The notes under the pieces were generated by a model. That model ran no database searches. It saw only the letters and a list, made by a program, of their open reading frames with translations, and was not told the DNA's origin. Made by a program: the position numbers and the translations under genes. This document shows, one piece after another, positions 43,511 to 52,200 of a stretch of 64,000 nucleotides of DNA. Source of the DNA: Selenomonas sp. TAMA-11512. Lineage in GTDB: Bacteria > Bacillota > Negativicutes > Selenomonadales > Selenomonadaceae. Position 1 is the stretch's first letter. Each line of letters opens with the position of its first letter. Location: NCBI RefSeq assembly GCF_037076525.1, contig NZ_AP029018.1:496001-560000 (forward strand), written 5' to 3'.

Positions 43511-43640
43511 GTCTTCATCTCCTTATGGCTATGCTTTCTCATGAAACGCCAAGGGGGCAGGCGAAAGCAGCCCGATTGGCAATTTCATGGGAAAGACGAT
43601 GTACAGTGCGCACAAAGCGGATGCTTGTGCAAACCGTTTA

Positions 43641-44429
43641 TTACAGACTTGATGCCAGATGCTTTACTTCCTTCAGCGCTCCGTTCCAAACGGACATCTG
43701 ATTTCGGAACTCATCGCCGATGCAGAAGTGCTTTACGCCGAGGCTCTTATAGTACTCCGCTTTTTCGAGCGTGTCGCATTCGCAGCGAGGATGTACGCCG
43801 TGCGCAAGAGCGACCTTGATCATGCGCTCTTCTTCCGCGCGGACTTCGTCCTGATGCTCCTTTGCGTTCCATCCGCGGCTCATGCAGTAATCGGAAGGAC
43901 CGAACTGCAGCATGTCGACGCCCGGTATGGAGCAGATTTCCTCGATGTTGTCCATGGTAGCCTTTTTCTCGACCATGAAGCAGCGGACGGTATTCTTGAC
44001 CATGGTCGCGTAGTCCATCTGTGAGAGGTACGGCTGATAGCCGACCCAGCGGTTGTTCGGATAGCCGAAGCGGCCCTTATCCTCAACATGCGGAGATGTC
44101 ATGAAGATGGATTCTCTGACTTCATCAGGGGTCTCATGGTCGGTGAAGAGGATCGCCTGGAAGCCGGCGGCCATGGCACGTTGTGCGACATAGAACCGAT
44201 TCTGGAAGTCCACCTTGATCATCGAGGAGATGCCGCTGGCTTCGCAGGCACGAGCGATGTTCTCCAGGTCGTACTGATCGAACGGTGCATATTCCGCAAC
44301 GAATTCAATGTAATCGACATTCCCGGTCGAAGCGCAGGCCTCGGTCATGACAGGCCAGCTGCTCCAGATGCGCGTGCCGACAGTCGGCTTGCCCTGGGAT
44401 AAACGCTGACGAAAGGCATTTTCTTTCAT
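43641..44429 (-). CDS. HpcH/HpaI family aldolase
   Basis: A 262-residue class II aldolase-like protein: VGTRIWSSWPVMTEACASTGNVDYIEFVAEYAPFD, a metal-site region with EYAPFDQYDLEN, VEKKATMDNIEEICSIPGVDMLQFGPSDYCMSRG, and a C-terminal GVKHFCIGDEF. Members cleave 2-keto-3-deoxy sugar acids to pyruvate or a pyruvate derivative and an aldehyde; some relatives are only citrate-lyase-like. First gene of the minus-strand operon, so it likely processes the dehydratase product. The ATG at 44429 follows CAGGAGG. Confidence 0.85.
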   Translation of the reverse strand: MKENAFRQRLSQGKPTVGTRIWSSWPVMTEACASTGNVDYIEFVAEYAPFDQYDLENIARACEASGISSMIKVDFQNRFYVAQRAMAAGFQAILFTDHETPDEVRESIFMTSPHVEDKGRFGYPNNRWVGYQPYLSQMDYATMVKNTVRCFMVEKKATMDNIEEICSIPGVDMLQFGPSDYCMSRGWNAKEHQDEVRAEEERMIKVALAHGVHPRCECDTLEKAEYYKSLGVKHFCIGDEFRNQMSVWNGALKEVKHLASSL

Positions 44430-44762
44430 TGTACGCAACCTCCTGAAACAAAACTTCATCCGATGATTCTGACAACTATACCAACAACTTATATTATAGC
44501 AGTAAAGACGAGATAAGTCGATAAACTACATGAATTAAAATGTGTAAAATATAAGGATTATACAGGTATATGAAGGCGGATTTCCTGCATTGCCAACTCG
44601 AAAAGATTGAAATATCTTGTTTGAGTCGTAATACTGGTTATTTTGAATCATATTTCAATTGTGATAATTGTAAAATATGAAGATCATATGTAAAAAACGC
44701 GGACTGCATATTTTATTTTTAGAGGAAATATGGTAATCTATGGGGCATGGGAGGGGTAGTGC
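44430..44762. other. Divergent regulatory region between aldolase operon and AraC regulator
   Basis: A 333-bp AT-rich stretch without a gene. It holds the minus-strand promoter described separately. Several AT-rich segments (for example around 44640-44690, with TTTCAATTGTGATAATTGTAAAAT) could be AraC-type binding sites, but I see no clear repeated motif. Confidence 0.5.
44493..44521 (-). promoter_or_regulatory. Candidate promoter of the minus-strand sugar-acid operon
   Basis: On the minus strand, TCGACT (44521-44516) and TATAAT (44498-44493) are separated by 17 bp, about 65 bp before the aldolase start. Confidence 0.55.
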
Positions 44763-45638
44763 ATGTATGCCATACAGAATGTTTCCAGATTAAGAGGAAA
44801 TGTAGATACCTACGGCGGGATGGAGATCAACTTTTACCCGACGAGTGAGACGGTAGCACAGTACGTTCATTATCACGATTACTACGAGATTATCATCTAT
44901 CTGGGAGATACGCCGGCAACATTTATTCATAAGGAGACAGCTGCGAAGCGCCCTGTTCATATGGGTGATATCCTGCTGATCGATATCTTTGACGGACATA
45001 TGCTGGATGCAAGAGGAAATGAGCAGTCTGCGCGGTTCAGCGTGGGAATTTCGCCGGAATATATCAAGCTCTGTTCGGCGAATTCCGTTTCGCTCAAAAA
45101 TCTTTTCAGTCGCAGCAATAAAGGCTATCCTGTTTTTCGCCCGTCCATGTGGGAATTTCAAAAGTATGTTAACTTAATCCAACAATATCGAAGCAGCTCC
45201 TTTGAGAAGGCGGACATTGTTTATAAGCAGGGGATTGTACATCAGATGCTGGCATTCCTCTATGAGGATTTTTATCATGACGGTAAGGAAAGCATCGTCG
45301 ACGATCAAAAAGCGCATATCGTGCGAGAGACGATCGGATATATTCACGAGCACATATCGGAAGATTTGCGGCTGGATAAGATTGCGGCAAAGATGCAGTA
45401 CAGCAAGCAGCATCTGGCGTCCATATTCAAGGAGATAACGCACACAACGCTGAACAGCTATATAGCGGAAAAGCGCATCACGACGGCGATTGCCATGATG
45501 AAAAACGGTCCGATACCTTTGACTGAGGTAGCGGAAAAGATCGGATTCTTAAACTACAGCACATTTTTTAAAGCGTTTAAAAAGGTAACCGGAGTGTCAC
45601 CGAAGGAGTATATAAGTTATCCTATGGATCGGGGATGA
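44763..45638 (+). CDS. AraC family transcriptional regulator
   Basis: A 291-residue regulator with a cupin-like N-terminal sensing domain (YVHYHDYYEIIIYLGDTPATFIHKETAAKRPVHMGDILLIDIFDGH). The C-terminus has two helix-turn-helix motifs (LRLDKIAAKMQYSKQHLASIFKEITHTTLNSYIAEKRITTAIAMM and PLTEVAEKIGFLNYSTFFKAFKKVTGVSPKEY). It is divergent from the aldolase-dehydratase operon and upstream of a second dehydrogenase gene, so it probably activates one or both. Confidence 0.92.
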   Translation: MYAIQNVSRLRGNVDTYGGMEINFYPTSETVAQYVHYHDYYEIIIYLGDTPATFIHKETAAKRPVHMGDILLIDIFDGHMLDARGNEQSARFSVGISPEYIKLCSANSVSLKNLFSRSNKGYPVFRPSMWEFQKYVNLIQQYRSSSFEKADIVYKQGIVHQMLAFLYEDFYHDGKESIVDDQKAHIVRETIGYIHEHISEDLRLDKIAAKMQYSKQHLASIFKEITHTTLNSYIAEKRITTAIAMMKNGPIPLTEVAEKIGFLNYSTFFKAFKKVTGVSPKEYISYPMDRG

Positions 45639-45767
45639 GAGACGGCTTTCTTAGCTTTACAAACATAAGCAATCTTGTTATACTTTGAGTAGATTCGATG
45701 TCTGACAATTTATTACATATCGTAGGGGCGCTTGCCTTTTGAGCTTAGTATAATGGGAGGTCAAATT

Positions 45768-46733
45768 ATGAAAATTGTCGTGTTGGACGGTTATACGGAA
45801 AATCCTGGGGATATCTCGTGGGGGCCGCTGGAAGCGCTTGGAGAGCTTACGGTATACGACCGTGTTTCCTATGAAGAGTCTCCTGCCATCGCGGAAAAGC
45901 TGCAGGGTGCAGCCGTGGCTGTCACGAACAAGACCCCGATCAGCCGCGAAACAATCGATAAGTGCACGGATCTCAAAGCGATTGCCGTGCTCGCAACCGG
46001 CTACAATGTGGTCGACTATACGTATGCCAAGGAAAAGGGCATCCCCGTCATGAACGTCCCCGTCTACGGTACGGATAACGTCAGCCAGTTCGCCGTATCG
46101 CTCCTTTTGGAGGTGTGCTCGCATATCGGACATCACAGCTTCACCGTCCATCAGGGCGAGTGGGCGTCAAATCCCGACTGGTGCTACTGGAAGTCTCCCA
46201 TGATCGAGGTCTCCGGAAAGACGGCGGGCATCATCGGCCTCGGACGTATCGGCGTCAATACGGCGAAGATACTTCGGGCGATGAATGTCAACGTGCTTGC
46301 CTATGATCGCAGCCAGCATGATGCGGGACGTGCCGTGGCAACTTACGTCGAGCTTGACGAGCTCCTCGCAAAGTCTGACTTTATCTTCCTGCACTGCCCC
46401 CTCTTCCCTGAGACGGAGGGTATCATCAACAAGGCGAACATCGCCAAGATGAAAGACGGCGTCATCATCGTCAACAACAGCCGCGGACCGCTCGTCGTGG
46501 AGCAGGATCTCTACGAGGCGCTCGAGAGCGGAAAGGTCTACGCGGCGGCGCTGGATGTCGTTTCGACTGAGCCCATCAAAGCGGATAATATCCTCCTGAA
46601 GGCGAAGAACTGCATCATCACGCCGCATATCTCGTGGGCGACGAAAGAAGCTCGTGAGCGCATCATGCAGACGACGGCGGACAATGTCGCCGCCTTTCAG
46701 AAAGGCGCTCCGACGAACGTCGTCAATGCGTAA
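45768..46733 (+). CDS. D-2-hydroxyacid dehydrogenase (hydroxypyruvate/glycerate type)
   Basis: A 321-residue NAD-dependent reductase resembling glycerate dehydrogenase HprA: ITNKTPISRETI-like region KTPISRETIDKCTDLKAIAVLATGYNVVDYTYAKEKGIPVMNVPVYGTDNVSQFAV, NAD loop GIIGLGRIGVNTAKILRAMNVNVLAYD, catalytic Arg in NNSRGPLVVE and His in ITPHISWAT. Distinct in sequence from the enzyme at 42548. ATG at 45768 follows GGGAGG. An attenuator-like hairpin separates it from the SDR gene. Confidence 0.9.
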   Translation: MKIVVLDGYTENPGDISWGPLEALGELTVYDRVSYEESPAIAEKLQGAAVAVTNKTPISRETIDKCTDLKAIAVLATGYNVVDYTYAKEKGIPVMNVPVYGTDNVSQFAVSLLLEVCSHIGHHSFTVHQGEWASNPDWCYWKSPMIEVSGKTAGIIGLGRIGVNTAKILRAMNVNVLAYDRSQHDAGRAVATYVELDELLAKSDFIFLHCPLFPETEGIINKANIAKMKDGVIIVNNSRGPLVVEQDLYEALESGKVYAAALDVVSTEPIKADNILLKAKNCIITPHISWATKEARERIMQTTADNVAAFQKGAPTNVVNA

Positions 46734-46755
46734 GTGCATATCGTGTATGGAAAAA

Positions 46756-46790
46756 GCTGTCGCACCGTACGGTGCGGCAGTCATTTTATA
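46756..46790 (+). terminator. Hairpin between dehydrogenase and SDR genes
   Basis: GCTGTCGCACC and GGTGCGGCAGT form a stem with a GTAC loop, followed by CATTTTAT. Possible partial terminator. Confidence 0.55.
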
Positions 46791-46805
46791 ACGGGGGTGT
46801 CTTTT

Positions 46806-47573
46806 TTGAACGCGAAAGAATTGTTCTGTATCGAGGGAAAGAAAGCCATTGTGACAGGCGGTACGCGTGGACTGGGACACGGCATGGCGGAAGGGCTGAT
46901 GGAGGCAGGCGCCGAGGTTGCAATCATCGGCACATCAGATAAGGTATATGAGGTCGCTGCGGATTTTCGGACTGGAGGGTATTCCTGCCATGGAGTAAAG
47001 GCCGATTTTTCCAAACGCGAAGAAGTATACGGGGGATTTCAGGATGCCATGAAGGCGCTGGGCGATCTCGACATACTTGTCACGGCGCACGGCATACAGC
47101 GCCGACACAGTGCGGAGGAGTTTCCGATCGAAGAATGGGACGAGGTGATGCGCGTCAACCTCGATGCGGTGTTCATCCTCTGCCAGGAGGCTGCAAAGGT
47201 AATGCTGCCGAAGGGATATGGCAAAATCATCAATATCGCCTCGCTCATTTCTTTCTTCGGCGGACAGACGATTCCGGCGTATTCCGCCTCCAAGGGCGGT
47301 GTCGCACAGCTGACAAAAGAGATGTCCAATGACTGGATGGCACGGGGCATCAATGTCAATGCGATCGCGCCCGGCTACATGGCAACGGAAATGAATACCG
47401 CATTGCTGGATCAGACGAAACCGCGCTATAGGGAAATCACGGATCGCATCCCCGCAAAGCGATGGGGAACCGGCGACGATATGAAGGGCTGCTGCATCTT
47501 CCTGGCTTCGCATGCGAGCGACTACCTCGGCGGGGCCATCATTCCCGTCGACGGCGGATACCTGGTGAAATAA
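46806..47573 (+). CDS. SDR family oxidoreductase, KduD-like (2-keto-3-deoxygluconate/gluconate 5-dehydrogenase type)
   Basis: A 255-residue classical short-chain dehydrogenase: IVTGGTRGLGHGMAEGL (cofactor loop near residue 13), LVTAHGIQRRH, IINIASLISFFGGQTIPAYSASKGG with catalytic Ser, Tyr and Lys, NVNAIAPGYMATEMN, and DYLGGAIIPVDGGYL. The run from NVNAIAPGYMAT to the C-terminus matches KduD closely. It would oxidise or reduce a sugar acid or deoxy-sugar acid. TTG at 46806 is chosen because GGGGGTG lies 7 bases upstream; no other start gives the usual short N-terminus. Confidence 0.85.
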   Translation: MNAKELFCIEGKKAIVTGGTRGLGHGMAEGLMEAGAEVAIIGTSDKVYEVAADFRTGGYSCHGVKADFSKREEVYGGFQDAMKALGDLDILVTAHGIQRRHSAEEFPIEEWDEVMRVNLDAVFILCQEAAKVMLPKGYGKIINIASLISFFGGQTIPAYSASKGGVAQLTKEMSNDWMARGINVNAIAPGYMATEMNTALLDQTKPRYREITDRIPAKRWGTGDDMKGCCIFLASHASDYLGGAIIPVDGGYLVK

Positions 47574-47764
47574 GGACGTGTGCGGGGAAAGAGTAAGAAC
47601 CGTTTTACAGACCGATGCATGTTGCAAACGGCCTGCAGAATGCACTAGTCAACAAAAACTGGACACAAAAACCTAAAAATTAGTCATTAGAATTGAGATA
47701 CTGTACATATTCATCGAAGATGTGATACACAGAATATCCATGACCTCCATTCAAAGGACACGTA

Positions 47765-48634
47765 TCAAGGAGCCGCACCTTCGTGCTTTGGCGCGAACTG
47801 CTCCCGATACTGCTTCGGCGTAAGGTATCCAAGGGCATATGCAGGGCGCTCCTCGTTGAAGAAGCGGATGTAGTCGGATACCTGAGCGGGGACATTCTCC
47901 GGCGAAGTAATATGGAAATCTGTAAAGAGTTCGGCCTTGATCCAACCATTAATCGCCTCCATCGCGGCATTGTCTGTCGGTGTGCCGGCTCTGGACATTG
48001 ACCTGACAATGTTGTACATGGGCAGGAGTTCGTTGTAGCTCTTGGATGCGTAAACAGAGCCTTGATCGCTGTGCAGGATGAGCTTCTGATTCGGATACTG
48101 CTTCTTGAACGCAAGCACGTCCTGCAAGCCGTCGAGGTAGGTCATACGATCGCCGCGCTTGGATGAGAGCGCGTGGGCAATGAGCTCGTCATTCCACAAA
48201 TCCATATATAGTGTGAGCTCGTAGTATGTGCGCTCCACATAAAAGGCGGTCATATCACTCACCACACATTCCATGGGGCCGGTGATGTTGATTCCTGCAA
48301 GCAACAAGTTCGGATAGGTTCTGGACGGATCGCCCTCCTTCTTGTAGCTGTAATGTTTGCAAAGGCTCTTGATCCCTGCGATCTTACAGCATTTATGGGC
48401 ATAGGGATCGGAAAATACGATTCCTTTGTCCAATCGGATTTTGGCATTCAGCCAGCGGTAGCCATGGGAGGGAAAGCGCCCATGGTATTCCTGAAACAAT
48501 CCGATGCTCTGCACAAGCCGTTTCTTCTGTTCGGGTGGATGTTCCACGCTCTTCTTCCAGTTGTAGAAGCTGCTGCGTGGGATTCCGGTCTTTGTACAGA
48601 GCAGCCGGATGGGGAACTGTCCGGAAAGCTCCAT
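47765..48634 (-). CDS. IS3 family transposase OrfB
   Basis: A 289-residue integrase-core transposase with the DDE residues in CVVSDMTAFY, LILHSDQGSVY and NAAMEAINGWIKAELF, and the IS3 ending VSDYIRFFNEERPAYALGYLTPKQYRE. Its ATG lies 2 bases after the OrfA stop, which would allow reinitiation; a frameshift fusion is the usual IS3 alternative. Confidence 0.92.
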   Translation of the reverse strand: MELSGQFPIRLLCTKTGIPRSSFYNWKKSVEHPPEQKKRLVQSIGLFQEYHGRFPSHGYRWLNAKIRLDKGIVFSDPYAHKCCKIAGIKSLCKHYSYKKEGDPSRTYPNLLLAGINITGPMECVVSDMTAFYVERTYYELTLYMDLWNDELIAHALSSKRGDRMTYLDGLQDVLAFKKQYPNQKLILHSDQGSVYASKSYNELLPMYNIVRSMSRAGTPTDNAAMEAINGWIKAELFTDFHITSPENVPAQVSDYIRFFNEERPAYALGYLTPKQYREQFAPKHEGAAP

Positions 48635-48636
48635 GA

Positions 48637-49005
48637 CTACTTGGTATTCTTCCTGCCGATAGGAATGAACGTCTTTTCCGCACCAACTCCTTCCACCAGA
48701 TAACCTTTTTTTAAGCGTGCCTCTGTGATCCTTGCCATAACGAGGGCATCGATTAGTTCTTTTTTCGTCATGGACTGGAGATCTTCCAGGCCGGTGGGAA
48801 CTGGTATGGATTTGGTCTTGGCAAGACCCAAGCAGCTGCGCACCCCCCTTTTCGGCGGGAGCTGGTTGGCATCCCGGTAGTGGCGCATGTAATCCCGTGC
48901 GGTCTGCTCGCTGATCCCGTATTCTTCTGCTGCTTCATATCTCGTGAGCTCGCCGTCGTAGATCCGACGGCCTATGTCCAAACGTTGCTCCTTGGTGTAC
49001 TTCAC
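48637..49005 (-). CDS. IS3 family transposase OrfA
   Basis: A 122-residue helix-turn-helix protein (YTKEQRLDIGRRIYDGELTRYEAAEEYGISEQTARDYMRHYRDAN) that recognises the IS ends. GTG at 49005 follows AGGAGG; an upstream ATG at 49026 is less likely. Translationally linked to OrfB. Confidence 0.85.
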   Translation of the reverse strand: MKYTKEQRLDIGRRIYDGELTRYEAAEEYGISEQTARDYMRHYRDANQLPPKRGVRSCLGLAKTKSIPVPTGLEDLQSMTKKELIDALVMARITEARLKKGYLVEGVGAEKTFIPIGRKNTK

Positions 49006-49122
49006 GTGGCAACCTCCTGTCTGCATCGGGAGATAGGCTGTCCGCTGCCTGTCATCCTGTGTACAGGATACTGCAAACAGTGTCCATTTTCTACCCCCTC
49101 TGTGTCCAGTTTTAGTTTACCA

Positions 49123-49315
49123 CTTCACAGAACGGTTCTTTTTTGTCCCCAAAAGAAAGGTAACAAAATAAAATATAACTCCAAAACTTTAAAATAAAAC
49201 TTAAAGTTTTATTTTAAATATGATATGCTGACCTTGTGGTAAGGAAATACCGCGAAGACGATTCTTATTCATGAGGAGGAAATTATTATGCCAATGCTAG
49301 GTAAAAATGTCGTAA
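49123..49315. other. Remnant of a promoter region between two insertion sequences
   Basis: 193 bp of AT-rich sequence left between the two IS elements. It contains a perfect 31-bp palindrome (49188-49218), a GAGGAGG ribosome site at 49272 and the truncated gene start at 49288. It appears to be the regulatory region of a gene destroyed by the ISLre2-like insertion. Confidence 0.7.
49188..49218. promoter_or_regulatory. Perfect 31-bp palindrome, candidate operator
   Basis: TTTAAAATAAAACTT is followed after one base by its exact complement AAGTTTTATTTTAAA. No T-run terminator context; it sits about 70 bp before a ribosome site, as an operator would. Confidence 0.6.
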
Positions 49316-49326
49316 GTGTAAAATAG
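49288..49326 (+). pseudogene. Truncated gene start cut by the ISLre2-like element
   Basis: ATG with a good GAGGAGG site 8 bases upstream opens a frame MPMLGKNVV at the left edge of the insertion sequence, and stops three codons inside the element. The original gene cannot be identified from nine residues. Confidence 0.55.
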
Positions 49327-50875
49327 TTCTCGGAGGGGGTTGCAAAAAGAGAAAGAGACCAGTACCCTAAAGTGTATGCTAACGAGGCGAATACACAAGA
49401 AGGAAGGTCTCTTATGGAAACTATTGTAACAGAAATCCTGGAAATAATAAAGGGTACAAAAGACAATATCTCCCAAGAAGAACAACTGCGCAGTTACTTT
49501 GAGATCCTGATATGCCGTGCAGTTAGCGAAGCACTCGAACGAATTGACAAAGAACTGGCAGAGCGATACGCAGCCAAAGGCTGGCACGTGGAACGGCTTG
49601 ATGCACGGTGCGTGCAAGCAAGCTACGGAACGATTCAAATCCGTCGCAGGCGCATGAAAAAAGAAGGAGAAGCCAGTATATACCCCTTGGACAAAGAAGT
49701 GGGTATTCGCCCTTACCGGAGATACACCGCCTATTTGGAATACGTTATTGCCTGTATTGCAGCCAAGAGCGTCTACCGTGATACAGCCGCTGTCGTCAAC
49801 CTGCTGAGTCCCGTCACGATAAGCCACCAACAAGTTGCACATGTCGTGAGACGAGTAGGAGAAACCTATGGTGCTTGGGAGAAATTGCAGGAAAGCACCG
49901 ATCCCATGGAAGAGACAGAACTGCGCCGACCGGAAGTTCTCTACATCGAAGGGGATGGACTCATGCTGCACGGGCAGAATAAGAAACAGATCGAGCTCCA
50001 TCGATTCCAAATCGCCGAAGGCGTGCAAGAAAACGGCAACCGTCGTACCCTTATTGGCACCCACTATGTAGCGAATCTCGATCACGAGAAAGCCAAAGAG
50101 AGTCTGCTGCACTATCTGGGGAGCCACTATGATCTAACCCATACCCTGGTTCTGAGCAACAGTGATGGAGGTGCCGGTTACACCTGCGGCGTCTTTGAAG
50201 AAATCCTTGGAAGCGTCGGCCGGCATGAGCACTTTCTGGATTGGTACCACGTACAAAGAAAATGCAGAGAACGCCTTTTATGGGCGAATTCGACCCTATA
50301 CAAGAAACTATACAAAGCGCTGTATACCCATGAACGTGAGGAAATGGGCCTAGTATTGGATACCGTGGAATCTATGTCCCAAGATGAGCGACAAACGGAA
50401 CAAGTGGAGCTTCTTCGAAAGTACATAGAAAGAAACTGGATATACCTTGCCGGCTTGGAAGAACGAGGGATCGGGGAATACAGGAAGCTTTTGGGGACGT
50501 GTGAAAGCAACCATAGGCTCTACAGCTACCGGATGAAGAAGCAAGGCAGACGATGGAGTCGAGCCGGTGGCGAAGCGATGGTAAAGATCATCACGGGATT
50601 GAAGAACGGTGATCTGCGAGAGGCCATGGCGGCGAAGGCGGAGTGGTTCAATGCGAAGGTAGGAAGAGACTTCCGCGGAGCCGTGCGAGAGGCATTGAAA
50701 AGAAGAAAAAGCACGACGTATGACGGGGTCCGAGATGGGAGGATTACAGTAAGTGCGCCGATGAGCAGTGGGATTGGACATTTGTCCAAATGCTTTGCTT
50801 AGAGGCAAAAAAAGACTATGCCACGAAGGCAGACACATCAAGGGTGAAAACTCACCACCGAGAAAATCTTGACAC
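49316..50875 (+). mobile_element. ISLre2-family-like insertion sequence
   Basis: About 1,560 bp with imperfect ends (GTGTAAAATAGTTCTCGG left; GTGTCAAGATTTTCTCGG right, reverse complement). It encodes one UPF0236-type transposase. The right end carries an outward TTGACA (50869-50874), a potential -35 for the adjoining dctM. No obvious 9-bp target duplication is seen. Confidence 0.8.
49414..50802 (+). CDS. ISLre2 family transposase (UPF0236)
   Basis: A 462-residue UPF0236 protein: GTIQIRRRRM, RRYTAYLEYVIACIAAKSVYRDTAAVVNLL, YIEGDGLMLHGQ (first Asp), SNSDGGAGYTCGVFEEI (second Asp) and DWYHVQRKCRERL. The C-terminal CESNHRLYSYRMKKQGRRWS fits the family. Apparently intact. ATG at 49414 follows AAGGAAGG. 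Confidence 0.9.
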   Translation: METIVTEILEIIKGTKDNISQEEQLRSYFEILICRAVSEALERIDKELAERYAAKGWHVERLDARCVQASYGTIQIRRRRMKKEGEASIYPLDKEVGIRPYRRYTAYLEYVIACIAAKSVYRDTAAVVNLLSPVTISHQQVAHVVRRVGETYGAWEKLQESTDPMEETELRRPEVLYIEGDGLMLHGQNKKQIELHRFQIAEGVQENGNRRTLIGTHYVANLDHEKAKESLLHYLGSHYDLTHTLVLSNSDGGAGYTCGVFEEILGSVGRHEHFLDWYHVQRKCRERLLWANSTLYKKLYKALYTHEREEMGLVLDTVESMSQDERQTEQVELLRKYIERNWIYLAGLEERGIGEYRKLLGTCESNHRLYSYRMKKQGRRWSRAGGEAMVKIITGLKNGDLREAMAAKAEWFNAKVGRDFRGAVREALKRRKSTTYDGVRDGRITVSAPMSSGIGHLSKCFA

Positions 50876-50879
50876 ATAC

Positions 50880-52163
50880 ATGAGTATGAGCTTAGTTATT
50901 ATATTGCTGTTTATCGTGTTAATGTTTCTCGGCGTGCCGATTGCAGTATCTTTGGGAGCAGCATCCGTCATTGTTATGGCAACGATGACCGATCTGCCGC
51001 TGAACATGGCGGCGCAGTCGATGTTTACGGCGATGAATTCATTTATCATGGTTGCCGTACCGCTGTTTATCCTCTGCGGATCATTGATGGATGAAGGCGG
51101 CATAGCGGACCGCATATATGATTTGGCAGAATCGGCGGTAGGCTGGATCTTTGGCGGTCTGGGGCACGTTTCTGTAGCGGTTAATATGTTATTTGCCGGG
51201 ATGTCCGGTTCATCCGTTGCCGCGATCGCTTCCATCGGCAAGATGAGCATCAATGCGCTCGATAAAAAAGGCTATCCCAAGGACTACGCTACAGCGATCA
51301 ATCTCTCCGGCTCCATGCTTGCATCGGTTATTCCTCCATCAATCCTGATGATTAATGCAGCTGCGACAGGCAATGTGTCCATAGGGCAGGCGCTTCTTGC
51401 GGGTCTGGTGCCGGGCGTGTTGATCGGCATGCTGTTCATGATTTACAATTATATTTATTGCAAAAAACACAATATCGGTGATCGCATACCGTTTTCCTCC
51501 GCTAGACTCGGAAAAGCGGTGTTTAGAGCCATTCCGGCATTGTTGACGCCGGTTATCCTCTTGGGCGGCGTATATACGGGAATCTATACTCCTACGGAGG
51601 GCGCAGGCATAGCCGTTGTCTATACCGTATTGGTATCCATCTATGTCTTTAAGAATCTGAAATGGAGCGATATTCCGAGGATTATCATTAAAAACGCACG
51701 CTCCACAGGGACAATTCTGTTTGTGGCGATTGCCGCGAAACCTGCTTCTTTGCTGTTTGAGATTGACGGTTTGCCGGCCCTTGTTGCAAATATGATTACG
51801 GGAATCTCCGATAATCGCATCGTAATATTATTTGTACTGTATGCATTCCTGATCTTTGTCGGTATGTTTATGGATGCCACGGCAGCAATCTTCATACTGG
51901 TACCTATCTTGCTGCCGGCGGTACAGGCGGTGGGAGTTACTCCGCTCTTCTTTACGGTATTTCTTGTCATTACACTTTCCTTCGGGCTGATTACTCCGCC
52001 GGTGGGCGTATGCTTATATGCCGCGGAAAATGTTACCGGGCTGCCGATAGAATCGATTATAAAAGCCTCACTTCCTTGGATCTTACTGATCGCCGTTTCA
52101 CTGTGCGCGCTGATTCTCTTTCCTCAACTGATTGAGATTCCTGTCAAGATCGTATTTGGTTGA
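50880..52163 (+). CDS. Orphan TRAP transporter large permease DctM
   Basis: A complete 427-residue DctM subunit (IAVSLGAASVIVMATMTDLPLNMAAQSM, LLFAGMSGSSVAAIASIG, SGSMLASVIPPSILMINAAATGNVSIGQALLAG, YTPTEGAGIAVVYTV, FGLITPPVGVCLYAAENVTG). No dctP or dctQ is adjacent. Its ATG is only 5 bp from the end of the ISLre2-like element and no ribosome site of its own is visible, so the insertion has removed its upstream partners or leader. Expression is doubtful. Confidence 0.88.
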   Translation: MSMSLVIILLFIVLMFLGVPIAVSLGAASVIVMATMTDLPLNMAAQSMFTAMNSFIMVAVPLFILCGSLMDEGGIADRIYDLAESAVGWIFGGLGHVSVAVNMLFAGMSGSSVAAIASIGKMSINALDKKGYPKDYATAINLSGSMLASVIPPSILMINAAATGNVSIGQALLAGLVPGVLIGMLFMIYNYIYCKKHNIGDRIPFSSARLGKAVFRAIPALLTPVILLGGVYTGIYTPTEGAGIAVVYTVLVSIYVFKNLKWSDIPRIIIKNARSTGTILFVAIAAKPASLLFEIDGLPALVANMITGISDNRIVILFVLYAFLIFVGMFMDATAAIFILVPILLPAVQAVGVTPLFFTVFLVITLSFGLITPPVGVCLYAAENVTGLPIESIIKASLPWILLIAVSLCALILFPQLIEIPVKIVFG

Positions 52164-52200
52164 GTTGTGAAAACAGCTTTGCAAAAGATAAGGGATGTAA

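Larger units (their letters stand above)
47646..49122 (-). mobile_element. IS3-family-like insertion sequence
   Basis: About 1,477 bp bounded by imperfect inverted ends of about 25 bp sharing AAAACTGGACACA. It carries an orfA/orfB transposase pair on the minus strand, both intact. No clear flanking target duplication is seen, so later rearrangement is possible. Confidence 0.85.
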
